DNA of 64,000 nt. It comes from Candidatus Omnitrophota bacterium. Its GTDB lineage: Bacteria > Omnitrophota > Gorgyraeia > Zapsychrales > Zapsychraceae. The notes below the pieces were generated by a model that had not been told where the DNA came from, did no database searches, and saw nothing but the letters and a program-made list of their open reading frames with translations. Location of the stretch: positions 1-64,000 of the forward strand of contig JAGOSC010000006.1 of the NCBI GenBank assembly GCA_018062515.1. The letters run 5' to 3'. Made by a program: the position numbers and the translations under genes. Of the stretch, positions 41,962 through 49,761 are shown piece after piece (positions within the stretch are counted from its first letter, which is position 1; every line of letters starts with the position of its first letter).

Positions 41962-43113
41962 TTGTCAAATAATACATTTATCAGCGAAGCAGATACGAAA
42001 AAATTAGTCAAAATATGCGCACAGCATGTGAGGGATTTCCTGCAATTTTTGGATGATCAATATCAACCTTCATATTTCAAAGGAAGAGACCAAAATGTGT
42101 TACGGAAACAGGAACCCGTCATTTTTGCGCAAGCTAAAAAATTTAAGCTCAATCCAAAGGCATTTACAGATCACAACTTAGTTCAATATGGAAATAATTT
42201 TTTAAGCGCTATTAGTTATCCGGTTCGTATTGAAGTACGCAAAGTAAAAGGAGTTGCAGGAACAGCTCAAATTGCGGTTCGTGGTGTATTTGGTGAGTTT
42301 CGACATACGGTTTTAAAACAAATTCAAAAAAATAAAAATTACGATCAAAATAATTTTTATATTCGCTTATCCGGCCGTACTTCCTTTGAGATTAATCGTC
42401 GAGGAGTAGATAAAGGCTTGCCGATTCGCTACTTTTTTCAACAATGGCCGGAAGTTTTAAAGACAATACGATACACGCCCGGAACCTGTATTGATTCAAC
42501 AAAAACGAATACGCTCATTGCGGCGGATGGTGATGGAACTACATATGACAGCCCGCGAGCGGATAAAGTGCCCAATCTCAATAGTAGTCAGGCATATAGA
42601 GCATTGCTAAAGTATTTAGAATCGGGCGGCGTATATGTCGTTATTTCAGGCAATCATCTGGATCGAACAATTTCCCGGGTTCAGAAGTTTATTCCGCCAA
42701 ATTTAAAGAATCGTTTATTAATATCCGCGAATGGCGGTGCGAATTTAATATACTTTGGTCAAAAAGGTATAGTTAAGGAAATTTCGGACTACCGCACACA
42801 AGGGTTAAGTTATTTAAACTCAAAAAAGAAACTTTTTAATCTTGATTTTGTCTATATTGGAGATGATGGAAGCCGATTTGGAAACGATCGAGAAGCATTT
42901 AATGCTGCTGGGGCTGGCCGGTCAATTTTAGTGGATAAAGATAAAACCGATGATATAATACCAGTTCTTAAGCCGAACCAAATAGGCGGGTTAACAGCGG
43001 GAACAAAAGGCGTGTTAGAGTATGTTAACCAGGTGGCCGCAAAGAATCTCGGACAAAAAGTTTTTACAAGAAGTCATATTGCCGAAATGGTAAAATCTGT
43101 TAGGCAACGATAA
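41962..43113 (+). CDS. HAD-like hydrolase with unrecognised N-terminal domain
   Basis: 383 residues from TTG 41962, 7 bases after AGGA. Residues about 1-185 show no family I know (NFYIRLSGRTSFEINRRGVDKG within). From about 186 a HAD fold begins: motif I LIAADGDGTTYDSP (Asp-x-Asp), motif II VVISGNHLDR, then a later FVYIGDDGSRFGNDREAF corresponding to motif IV. Catalytic aspartates are present, so phosphatase or phosphotransferase activity is likely, of unknown substrate. It is first in a tight run with nudix, folE2, moaB, dcd and sufE. Confidence 0.72.
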   Translation: MSNNTFISEADTKKLVKICAQHVRDFLQFLDDQYQPSYFKGRDQNVLRKQEPVIFAQAKKFKLNPKAFTDHNLVQYGNNFLSAISYPVRIEVRKVKGVAGTAQIAVRGVFGEFRHTVLKQIQKNKNYDQNNFYIRLSGRTSFEINRRGVDKGLPIRYFFQQWPEVLKTIRYTPGTCIDSTKTNTLIAADGDGTTYDSPRADKVPNLNSSQAYRALLKYLESGGVYVVISGNHLDRTISRVQKFIPPNLKNRLLISANGGANLIYFGQKGIVKEISDYRTQGLSYLNSKKKLFNLDFVYIGDDGSRFGNDREAFNAAGAGRSILVDKDKTDDIIPVLKPNQIGGLTAGTKGVLEYVNQVAAKNLGQKVFTRSHIAEMVKSVRQR

Positions 43114-43115
43114 TT

Positions 43116-43577
43116 ATGATCGCATCAACGCTGTGTTATTTGAAAAAGGATGGAAAAACGCTTATGCTGCATCGTGTTAAGAAAGATGCGGATATCCACA
43201 AAGGCAAATATAATGGCTTGGGTGGTAAGTTTCTTCCAGGTGAAACACCGGAAGAATGTATTATTAGGGAAGTCAGAGAAGAATCCGGCTTAGATATTCG
43301 CTCGCCGCAGTTACGCGGTGTTATGACCTTTCCCGAGTTTAAAGATAAAGAAGATTGGCTAGTTTTTTTATACACGGCTGAAAAATTCTCGGGTGAAATG
43401 TCGGAATGCGCAGAAGGTGAATTGAAATGGATTGACGATAAAGACCTTTTGAATCTGCATTTGTGGGAAGGCGATAAAATCTTTTTAAAATGGCTGGAAG
43501 GAACTCAATTCTTTTCAGCCAAGTTTTGTTATAAAGACGGAAACCTCATTAACCATAAGGTGACTTTTTACGGTTGA
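43116..43577 (+). CDS. Nudix hydrolase (8-oxo-dGTP diphosphatase-like)
   Basis: 153 residues. The Nudix box is complete: GKFLPGETPEECIIREVREE followed by SGL (about 37-59), with catalytic glutamates. ASTLCYLKKDGKTLMLHRVKKD at the N-terminus and EGELKWIDDKDLLNLHLWEGDK afterwards resemble MutT-type 8-oxo-dGTP/2-OH-dATP hydrolases. It lies 2 bp after the HAD-like gene; the next start overlaps its stop. It may supply nucleotide-pool cleaning; substrate uncertain. Confidence 0.9.
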   Translation: MIASTLCYLKKDGKTLMLHRVKKDADIHKGKYNGLGGKFLPGETPEECIIREVREESGLDIRSPQLRGVMTFPEFKDKEDWLVFLYTAEKFSGEMSECAEGELKWIDDKDLLNLHLWEGDKIFLKWLEGTQFFSAKFCYKDGNLINHKVTFYG

Positions 43578-44569
43578 AAAAAATTATACGAAAGCTTAAG
43601 GATTTATTGAGTATGGATGATAAGGAGAAAACAGTGGATCAATCAATGACACGATCGGAAGATCGTATTTTAGAATGTGTAATTAAAGACGAAACAGGTT
43701 TGAATGACTTTCATCAATTGCCTGATTTGTTTGGTATAGATATCGATAAAGTTGGAATCAATCGATTCCGCATCCCGCTTAATTATAAAACCCCCGACGG
43801 TGGTTTAATCAATCACGACACTGAAGCCAGCATGTATATTCATTTTCCTAAAGGAAAAGCTGGAATCAATATGAGCCGTTTGTATCAGATCCTTCAGGAA
43901 GAAGCTGCTCAGACACATGTATGCACCGAGTTTTTTAAAAAAATGTTAGGACGTTACCGTCACGACATGCGGGATATTGATAAAGACCCGCCTTTTAGAA
44001 AATCCTATTTAAAATTAAGATTTAAATATGCCTTGAAGCAAAAGGCTTTAAAAAGTGATCATTGGGGATGGCAGTATTATAACTGTATTCTCGAAGGGCA
44101 AGATGATCAGGGAAAACTACGTCTTTTTTTAACCGTTCAATATGAATATTCCTCGACGTGCCCATGTAGCTTGTCGATGTCCAAACAATATGAATATGAA
44201 CATTCAAAAAAGAAAACGGCTGAAGGTAATGGAATGGCTGTTCCGCATAGTCAGCGGTCCGAAGCCAAAGTTACGGTTGAGATTAAGGATATGGACAATT
44301 TCTTTGTAGAAGATCTTGTCTTGTTGTTAAGAGTAGCCATACCGACGGAAACACAAAGTTTTGTTAAACGCGTTGATGAACAAGCCTTTGCTGTATTGAA
44401 TGCGCAGAATCCCATGTTCGTTGAACATGCCACCCGTCGGCTAAGTGAAGTTTTGAATTCAGAAAAAAAGATCATTGATTGGGTTGTCAGTGTTGAACAC
44501 TGGGAATCATTACATAGTCATAATGCCGTTGCGGTTATTCGCAAACATCATTCCGGCGGGCTAAAATAA
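43574..44569 (+). CDS. folE2: GTP cyclohydrolase FolE2
   Basis: 331 residues. Converts GTP to dihydroneopterin triphosphate for folate or queuosine; the FolE2 (type IB) form works with several metals. Landmarks: QYEYSSTCPCSLSMS with metal-ligand Cys, VPHSQRSEAKVTVE, and FVEHATRRLSEVLNS. Start uncertain: TTG 43574 gives a 4-bp overlap with the Nudix stop, and ATG 43613 is another option with AAGGA 10 bases upstream. It sits in a pterin/nucleotide operon. Confidence 0.92.
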   Translation: MKKIIRKLKDLLSMDDKEKTVDQSMTRSEDRILECVIKDETGLNDFHQLPDLFGIDIDKVGINRFRIPLNYKTPDGGLINHDTEASMYIHFPKGKAGINMSRLYQILQEEAAQTHVCTEFFKKMLGRYRHDMRDIDKDPPFRKSYLKLRFKYALKQKALKSDHWGWQYYNCILEGQDDQGKLRLFLTVQYEYSSTCPCSLSMSKQYEYEHSKKKTAEGNGMAVPHSQRSEAKVTVEIKDMDNFFVEDLVLLLRVAIPTETQSFVKRVDEQAFAVLNAQNPMFVEHATRRLSEVLNSEKKIIDWVVSVEHWESLHSHNAVAVIRKHHSGGLK

Positions 44570-44572
44570 AAT

Positions 44573-45103
44573 ATGTCGAACAACGCATCAAAGTCTGCGT
44601 CGGTCAATGAACATCGGAAACAAGCTTCAGAGAAAGATCCGGTTTTGATCAGTTTTGTAACCGTTAGCGATTCCAGAACACCTGAAACTGACGAGAATAT
44701 TCAGTATTTTCGGGAAAATATAGATAAGCAGAATCAACGTTTATCAGATTATTATATTGTCCGCGATGAGCCGACAGAAATTGAAAGTGTCCTCGAGAAA
44801 TTGATAAAAACGCCTGCTCAAGTTATTATTTTCAACGGTGGGACAGGAATTTCTAAACGTGACCGGACATTCGATGTTTTATCCGGTAAATTAGAAAAGA
44901 CATTGCCGGGATTTGGTGAGATCTTTCGTATGTTAAGTTATCAGGAAGTAGGTTCGGCTGCCATGTTGTCGCGTGCCACCGCTGGGGTTTACAAGAATAA
45001 ATTGATCATTTCTATTCCCGGTTCACCTAATGCGGTTCAATTGGCTTGGGAAAAACTTCTTAAAAAAGAATTAAAACATTTGGCCTGGGAAATTCTTCGC
45101 TGA
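44573..45103 (+). CDS. moaB: Molybdenum cofactor biosynthesis protein MoaB/MogA
   Basis: 176 residues. Molybdopterin adenylyltransferase fold: FVTVSDSRTPETDEN, IFNGGTGISKRDRTFDVL (GGTG binding loop), PGFGEIFRMLSYQEVGSAAMLSRA and IPGSPNAVQLAWE. It is the MoaB-type short protein. It lies 3 bp after folE2. A MobA-like gene is 3.6 kb on; other moa genes and molybdoenzymes are not in the window. Confidence 0.92.
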   Translation: MSNNASKSASVNEHRKQASEKDPVLISFVTVSDSRTPETDENIQYFRENIDKQNQRLSDYYIVRDEPTEIESVLEKLIKTPAQVIIFNGGTGISKRDRTFDVLSGKLEKTLPGFGEIFRMLSYQEVGSAAMLSRATAGVYKNKLIISIPGSPNAVQLAWEKLLKKELKHLAWEILR

Positions 45104-45115
45104 GAAAGGAACGCT

Positions 45116-45667
45116 ATGATTTTATCCGGTTTAGAGATTAAACGAAGATTAGGTAAAGATATTTTTATTGATCCATTTAATGAAGATCAATTAAACACGA
45201 ACAGTTATAATATGTGTTTGCATAATAAAGTTCTCATCTACCAAAACGATGTTTTGGATATGAAAAAGGAAAATAAAGTCACTGAAATGATTATCCCGGA
45301 GGAAGGATTAGAACTGCAATGCGGACAGCTTTATTTAGGAAGAACGATTGAACGAACAAGAACCGATAATTGCGTGCCGATGCTCGAAGGACGTTCATCT
45401 ATTGGGCGATTAGGATTATTTGTTCATGTGACCGCGGGTTTCGGCGACGTTGGATTTTCTGGTTTTTGGACTCTTGAAATGTTTTGTGTAAAACCAATCC
45501 GGGTTTATCCGGGCGTTGAAATCTGCCAGATTTTTTATCACACCATTGAAGGTGATTTTGAAAAGTATCACAGCGATAAATATCAAAACAATACAGGCGT
45601 TCAGCCCAGTTTGCTTTACAAGGATTTTCAAAAAAGCAAACAGGCGGCAGAATTATTATTACCATAA
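45116..45667 (+). CDS. dcd: dCTP deaminase family protein
   Basis: 183 residues, usual length. It has MILSGLEIKRRLGKDIFIDP at the N-terminus, LEGRSSIGRLGLFVHVTAGFGDVGFSG and TLEMF with the catalytic Glu, then GVEICQIFYH. The motif series fits Dcd; the GFGD V-type loop differs from E. coli (HRID) and resembles bifunctional or Gram-positive-type Dcd, so dUTPase activity is possible. AGAAAGGAAC precedes the ATG. It is part of the nudix-folE2-moaB-dcd-sufE run. Confidence 0.88.
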   Translation: MILSGLEIKRRLGKDIFIDPFNEDQLNTNSYNMCLHNKVLIYQNDVLDMKKENKVTEMIIPEEGLELQCGQLYLGRTIERTRTDNCVPMLEGRSSIGRLGLFVHVTAGFGDVGFSGFWTLEMFCVKPIRVYPGVEICQIFYHTIEGDFEKYHSDKYQNNTGVQPSLLYKDFQKSKQAAELLLP

Positions 45668-45670
45668 GCG

Positions 45671-46105
45671 ATGATGGATACAATAAGAGTGGGAATACAA
45701 ATGGATTTGAATCGGTTGTATAAAAACTTTGAGGTTTTAGAGAATTGGCAGGATCGCTACCGATTCATCATTGAAATGGGAAAAAAGATTCCTCAATTAT
45801 CTGAAACAGATAAGATCGAAGCTAATCGCGTTCACGGATGTGTCAGTACCGTCCATATGGTGATTACTCAAACGCAAGATATTCCGCCGAGAATTCATTT
45901 TGTGGCGAACAGCGACGCGATGATTGTGAACGGCTTGATTGCTATCATGCAAATTATTTACGACGGAAAAACGCCTGAGGAAATTACGGGAGTTAATATA
46001 GATACGATATTTAAAAAATTAGGCCTTGAAGGTCATTTAAGTCCGAATCGTAGAAATGGTTTTTTTGCGATGGTGGAACGATTGAGGGCTTTGTCAAAAA
46101 AATAA
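45671..46105 (+). CDS. sufE: SufE-like sulfur acceptor protein
   Basis: 144 residues. The acceptor Cys is in NRVHGCVSTVHMV (about 58), the SufE/CsdE motif. RYRFIIEMGKKIPQL and FKKLGLEGHLSPNRRNGFFAMVERLR are family-typical. SufE accepts persulfide from SufS for Fe-S assembly. No sufS is visible here. ATG 45671 is used; ATG 45701 could also start. It ends the run that began at 41962. Confidence 0.9.
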   Translation: MMDTIRVGIQMDLNRLYKNFEVLENWQDRYRFIIEMGKKIPQLSETDKIEANRVHGCVSTVHMVITQTQDIPPRIHFVANSDAMIVNGLIAIMQIIYDGKTPEEITGVNIDTIFKKLGLEGHLSPNRRNGFFAMVERLRALSKK

Positions 46106-46169
46106 GTTTACTGAAAACCAATTTGATCTAATTGTTATAGATTTGTAGTTAATATTAAGGAGGAAAAAA

Positions 46170-46592
46170 ATGAATAAATTTACTATTTTTGCATTACTTT
46201 TAACCTTAGCCACATATGGGTGTGAAAGTCTTGACACAGGCACCAAAAAAGGAGCGGCCATCGGAGCTTTATCGGGCGCAGCCTTAGGTGGGGTCATTGG
46301 ACATAATGATGGGCGTCACGGTGGCGAAGGTGCGGCGATCGGTCTCGCGGCAGGAGCTTTAGGCGGTGCTTTAATTGGAAATGCCACTGATAAAAAAGCA
46401 GCATCTAGTTCGAACTATGTCACAGTCATTGAAATAGCCGACATGGCGGAAAAAGGTGTGCCCAGCAACATTATTATTGATGAATTGATTCGTACGAAAT
46501 CTAAATATAATCTAACATCTGAACAAATTGATTACTTACGTTCTAATGGAGTGGAAGCGAAGGTTATTGATTATATGCTTTCAACGATGTAA
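46170..46592 (+). CDS. Glycine-zipper outer-membrane-like (lipo)protein
   Basis: 140 residues. The signal peptide MNKFTIFALLLTLATYGC carries a weak lipobox. Residues 24-75 form a glycine-zipper double helix (GAAIGALSGAALGGVIGHN, GAAIGLAAGALGGALIGNA), as in OmpA-associated or SlyB-like lipoproteins. The C-terminal 60 residues (VTVIEIADMAEKGVPSNII) resemble a helical SHOCT-like pair. TTAAGGAGG lies 7 bases before the ATG. Probable role in envelope integrity. Confidence 0.8.
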   Translation: MNKFTIFALLLTLATYGCESLDTGTKKGAAIGALSGAALGGVIGHNDGRHGGEGAAIGLAAGALGGALIGNATDKKAASSSNYVTVIEIADMAEKGVPSNIIIDELIRTKSKYNLTSEQIDYLRSNGVEAKVIDYMLSTM

Positions 46593-46594
46593 TT

Positions 46595-46861
46595 ATGATT
46601 GATAAAGACTTACTCGATATTTTAGCGTGCCCGGAAACAAAAAAAGATGTTGAATTAGCCGACGAGAAAACGGTTACTGTCATTAATAAAGCAATCAGTG
46701 AAGGCCGGGTGCGCAATAAACTTCAGCAAAAAGTAGATCAGCCGATCGAAGGCGGCTTATTCCGTGTCGGCGATAAAAGCTGTATTTATCCAATCCGCGA
46801 TCATATTCCTGTTCTTCTCGTCGACGAATTGATCATTTTAACCGGAATTATTGACCAATAG
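46595..46861 (+). CDS. Trm112/UPF0434-like protein with reduced zinc site
   Basis: 88 residues. It begins MIDKDLLDILACPETKKDVEL and ends YPIRDHIPVLLVDE, clear landmarks of Trm112-like/YcaR proteins. The usual Cys-Pro-x-Cys is CPET here and only one further Cys (about 68) remains, so the zinc site is likely lost. It starts 3 bp after the previous stop with no strong Shine-Dalgarno. It may be a partner of a methyltransferase, as in Trm112, but nothing in context shows it. Confidence 0.75.
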   Translation: MIDKDLLDILACPETKKDVELADEKTVTVINKAISEGRVRNKLQQKVDQPIEGGLFRVGDKSCIYPIRDHIPVLLVDELIILTGIIDQ

Positions 46862-46868
46862 GAACGAT

Positions 46869-47207
46869 ATGCCTTTTTACGATTATTTTTGTAAAGAAAA
46901 TAATAGAACTGTCGAAGTGAAACATGATACCAAAACGCATCTTAAAACGTGGAAAGAGGTGTGTGAATCAGCTGGTATTGAATTAGGTAAGACGAAGCCG
47001 CAGGCCCTTGTCGAACGCGTGATTTCATTTCCGCAGGTTAAATCAACGACAGGTGATTCAAGATTAAAAGAACTCGGCTTTACAAAACTGGTCAAAAGAG
47101 ATCAAGGCGTTTATGAGAATGTAACAGCGTCGGGAACTGAAAAAAGATATGTTAAGGCGGACGATCCTTCCAGTATGCCTCATTTAAAAAAGAAAATAAC
47201 CGATTAA
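46869..47207 (+). CDS. FmdB-like zinc-ribbon protein with missing cysteines
   Basis: 112 residues from ATG 46869, 3 bases after TAGGAAC. MPFYDYFCKENNRTVEVKHDTKT is an FmdB-like N-terminus (compare MPxYxYxC), but after the first Cys the others are absent or displaced (TWKEVCESAGIELG). The remainder is polar and basic, ending MPHLKKKITD. Function unknown; it follows the Trm112-like gene by 7 bp, with lgt downstream. Confidence 0.7.
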   Translation: MPFYDYFCKENNRTVEVKHDTKTHLKTWKEVCESAGIELGKTKPQALVERVISFPQVKSTTGDSRLKELGFTKLVKRDQGVYENVTASGTEKRYVKADDPSSMPHLKKKITD

Positions 47208-47264
47208 TCAAAACGAAACCGGTTCACATTTGTATTTGACTCGGTTCAGACTTGAATCCTACAC

Positions 47265-48104
47265 ATGAATTCATTGACTTACTGGTGGCAGCACCTTCCG
47301 GAAAATATTAATCCCGTTTTATTCGCGATTGGCCCTGTTCAGATCCGTTTTTATGGAATCATGTACTTAATGTCCTTTTTGGTTGTGTTCAGTATCTTGT
47401 TGCACAGAATCAAGAATGAAAAGTTCAACTATACACGCGAGCAATGTGAAGACTATATTGTTTGGGCGGTTCTTGGAGCATTAATCGGCGCCCGTATCGG
47501 ATATATACTTTTTTACGATTTTAGTTATTTCTTACATCATCCCGTAGAAGTGTTTTGGCCTTTTAAGCATATCGACGGTGTCGGCGTCATGGGTATTAGC
47601 GGACTTTCTTATCACGGCGGATTAGTCGGAGTCATCATAGCCACCATATTATTTTGTAAAAAGCAAAAATTTCAGCTTTGGGCTTTCGCTGATTTTTTTG
47701 TTCCTGCGGTTCCATTGGGATATACCTGTGGACGGATTGGAAATTTCTTAAACGGGGAATTGTGGGGAAGAGTTACTTTACAGCCGTGGGGAATGTATTT
47801 TCCATTTGCTCCGACATATGAACTAAGGCATCCCTCACAGCTTTATGAGGCTTTTTTTGAAGGAATAGTCCTTTTTTTAATATTGTGGACTTTGAGGAAG
47901 AAGGAAATCTGTAAGGGATATTTGTTTTTTGTCTATTTATTCGGTTACGGAATTTTCAGATTTTGTATTGAATTTTTCCGTCAGCCCGACGAGCAATTGG
48001 GGTTCGTTATCAATCATTTGTCGATGGGGCAGATATTATCTATATTGATGATCATCATCCCGATAATTATTTTTATTCAGAAACCAAAATGGATTAGAAA
48101 ATAA
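47265..48104 (+). CDS. lgt: Prolipoprotein diacylglyceryl transferase
   Basis: 279 residues. Transfers diacylglyceryl from phosphatidylglycerol to the lipobox cysteine. Landmarks: start PENINPVLFAIGPVQIRFYG, GISGLSYHGGLVGV with catalytic His, and the Lgt signature GRIGNFLNGELWGR, plus HPSQLYEAFFEG. Seven helices are likely. ATG 47265 fits the family N-terminus. This explains the lipoproteins in the window (25432, 40674, 60247). The next small gene starts 1 bp after its stop. Confidence 0.96.
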   Translation: MNSLTYWWQHLPENINPVLFAIGPVQIRFYGIMYLMSFLVVFSILLHRIKNEKFNYTREQCEDYIVWAVLGALIGARIGYILFYDFSYFLHHPVEVFWPFKHIDGVGVMGISGLSYHGGLVGVIIATILFCKKQKFQLWAFADFFVPAVPLGYTCGRIGNFLNGELWGRVTLQPWGMYFPFAPTYELRHPSQLYEAFFEGIVLFLILWTLRKKEICKGYLFFVYLFGYGIFRFCIEFFRQPDEQLGFVINHLSMGQILSILMIIIPIIIFIQKPKWIRK

Positions 48105-48105
48105 T

Positions 48106-48303
48106 ATGAAAATAACTATTGAACATGAAGGACACAAAGCAATTGTTGAAGATGAAACAATTGTGGATATTTGCGAGGCGATTGATTTATTAGAACATGC
48201 TTTAATTAAAATTGGTTATGATTCGGAGCGTTTACAAGGTGCTTTTATTGTTAAAGCCAGACAAATTTCGGCGGATTGGAATAAGCCAGAATTTAATTTT
48301 TAA
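48106..48303 (+). CDS. Small conserved-looking protein
   Basis: 65 residues beginning ITIEHEGHKAIVEDETIVDI, an acidic beta-alpha protein of unrecognised family ending NKPEFNF. It directly follows lgt, so it is likely co-transcribed. The form (KITIEHEG..AI.EDE..) recalls small phage-type proteins, but I cannot place it. Confidence 0.6.
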   Translation: MKITIEHEGHKAIVEDETIVDICEAIDLLEHALIKIGYDSERLQGAFIVKARQISADWNKPEFNF

Positions 48304-48308
48304 TGTTA

Positions 48309-48336
48309 TTGACAAATACAAATTATTTCGTATAAT
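48309..48336 (+). promoter_or_regulatory. Strong promoter of a candidate small RNA
   Basis: TTGACA (48309-48314), 16 bp, TATAAT (48331-48336), both consensus. Confidence 0.8.
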
Positions 48337-48342
48337 TTGAAT

Positions 48343-48491
48343 AGTTAGTTGACGTGGCAAAGTTGTCACCGAAAAAAAGCTAGTTAAGGACGAAGACGCC
48401 CAATGACCAAGAAGGACATTGGGTTTTTTATTTACAGAGGCATAGACGCCCCAGATAAACCGAAATGGTTTACCGCTGGGGCATTTTTTTT
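48343..48491 (+). ncRNA. Candidate structured small RNA or leader with two tandem terminators
   Basis: After a consensus promoter comes a hairpin GTGGCA (48354-48359) / TGTCAC (48364-48369), an A-rich stretch, then terminator 1: CCCAATG (48399-48405) / CATTGGG (48417-48423) with TTTTTT. Terminator 2 is GCCCCAG (48448-48454) / CTGGGGC (48476-48482) enclosing TAAACC/GGTTTA, then eight T. AGACGCCCC precedes both. No open frame lies inside. It could be a sRNA of about 85 bases or an attenuated leader for the small ORF and MobA-like gene. It does not match a riboswitch class I recognise. Confidence 0.6.
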
Positions 48492-48512
48492 AAACAAAGA
48501 GAGGAGATCAGT

Positions 48513-48650
48513 ATGAAAAAATCATTATCTCAAGAATTTATTCTGAATGTATTTACGGAACGGCTGCAGGCCATATTGAATGAAGAAAAAAAGCTTTATT
48601 ATGCCGTTTTTTATTTTCACCCAAATAATTTCAGCTTTATTCTTAATTAG
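48513..48650 (+). CDS. Small ORF before the MobA-like gene
   Basis: 45 residues from ATG 48513, behind GAGGAGATCA. MKKSLSQEFILNVFTERLQA continues to a hydrophobic/aromatic end (YAVFYFHPNNFSF). Not recognised. It ends 2 bp before the MobA-like gene, which lacks its own Shine-Dalgarno, so it may couple translation of that gene. It is downstream of the tandem terminators. Confidence 0.55.
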   Translation: MKKSLSQEFILNVFTERLQAILNEEKKLYYAVFYFHPNNFSFILN

Positions 48651-48652
48651 CC

Positions 48653-49285
48653 ATGAGACATTCTTCTTCACAACAAAACAATAAATGGCCGCATACAGGC
48701 GCAGTTTTTTGCAATGTGATTAATTCGCGCGTCATACGAAACACGTCTGCCCGCGATATTGAGAAGTTGGAACTGACATGCCGGTTGTTATCTAAAGTTT
48801 GCGAGCGCGTTGTTCTCGTCGGCAATTATGATTATCTCCCTGAATCTTTACACCATTTAAAACACATATCCGTTCATTTATTGAATACCGGGCCAATCGG
48901 ATGTCTAGAAGCACTATTAAGTTCTGGAATTGATTCCGAATATATACTTACCCCTTGTGATGTCGGCGTTGAGAATGCTGAAATTTTTAGGCTTTTAACC
49001 GACGATCACGTTAAGCCTCCCGCCATTTTGGCGTATCCGCATTTATCGCCTAACGCGATTCCCTCCATTCCCACGTCGATTGATTTAATTGATCAACCGC
49101 TCATTTGTAAATATTCGGCACGTTTTTTAATCAAAATCCGTGAACAACTGATTAAAAACGATTTCTCTATGCATCGATTGGCCCAGCTGGGTGAAGCAGA
49201 AAGAATTATTGTCCCTCGAGAACTTATTTATAACACTATTTCCGATTCTCCAATTGTATCCAAAAATTTTTATAATCCGAATTAA
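48653..49285 (+). CDS. MobA-like nucleotidyltransferase family protein
   Basis: 210 residues. Features shared with MobA/NTP_transf_3 proteins are a Rossmann-like pattern with CERVVLVGNYDYLPE, LNTGPIGCLEALLSSG (GP..G) and ILTPCDVGVENAE (PCD). However, the N-terminal G-rich nucleotide-binding motif (LxGGxSxRMG) is not present: the start is MRHSSSQQNNKWPHTGAVF. So it may be a divergent MobA or an inactive relative. MoaB upstream makes a molybdenum-cofactor role plausible. Confidence 0.6.
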   Translation: MRHSSSQQNNKWPHTGAVFCNVINSRVIRNTSARDIEKLELTCRLLSKVCERVVLVGNYDYLPESLHHLKHISVHLLNTGPIGCLEALLSSGIDSEYILTPCDVGVENAEIFRLLTDDHVKPPAILAYPHLSPNAIPSIPTSIDLIDQPLICKYSARFLIKIREQLIKNDFSMHRLAQLGEAERIIVPRELIYNTISDSPIVSKNFYNPN

Positions 49286-49349
49286 GATTGTTCGTTTTGA
49301 CAAAATGATTAAACAGTTATAAACTATTGTTTAATAAAGGCCACTTTTT

Positions 49350-49724
49350 ATGTCAGAACACAAGATTTTAATCATTGATGATAATGAAGACCATCGCTTT
49401 ATTATCGGTGAGTGTTTGCAGGCAAAAGATTTTAAGAATCTTATTTTTGCTGTGAACGGAGAAGAGGGTATAGAGAAGGTTGGACAAGAAAATCCCGCCG
49501 TAGTCATCACCGATACCCACCTGGGACGCATGAATGGATTTGAAGTTTGTAAACAAATTAAATCTAAGTATCCTCATGTTAAAGTGCTGATTATGACTGG
49601 CCAGGCTCGTCATGTTGATTTTCCTAAAGCTAAGGCGGTCGGAGCTGACGAATATAAAGTCAAGACCGGTGATTGTGGAGAAATTATTTGGGGTTTAAAA
49701 CGTTGTATAGCCAGTCTCGCTTAA
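49350..49724 (+). CDS. Single-domain response regulator
   Basis: 124 residues, receiver only: acidic pair DD (10-11), phospho-acceptor Asp about 55 in VVITDTHLGRMNGFEV, and a Lys in DEYKVKTGD. The middle region VLIMTGQARHVDFPKAKAVGAD is complete. No kinase is adjacent. It may be a CheY-like adaptor. The next gene is a DEDDh exonuclease 38 bp on. Confidence 0.88.
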   Translation: MSEHKILIIDDNEDHRFIIGECLQAKDFKNLIFAVNGEEGIEKVGQENPAVVITDTHLGRMNGFEVCKQIKSKYPHVKVLIMTGQARHVDFPKAKAVGADEYKVKTGDCGEIIWGLKRCIASLA

Positions 49725-49761
49725 AATTTTTCCGTATAATTTTAATAAATGAAAGGATTGC

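Noticed and set aside
47236..47265. TTGACT-18-TACACA promoter for lgt
   Set aside because: The -10 element overlaps the start codon, so the transcript would begin inside the gene.
48343..48491. Known molybdenum-cofactor or c-di-GMP riboswitch before the MobA-like gene
   Set aside because: GGCAAAG and ACCGAA fragments recall the GEMM consensus, but GACGCAAAGC and the paired arms are missing; reported only as an unassigned structured RNA.
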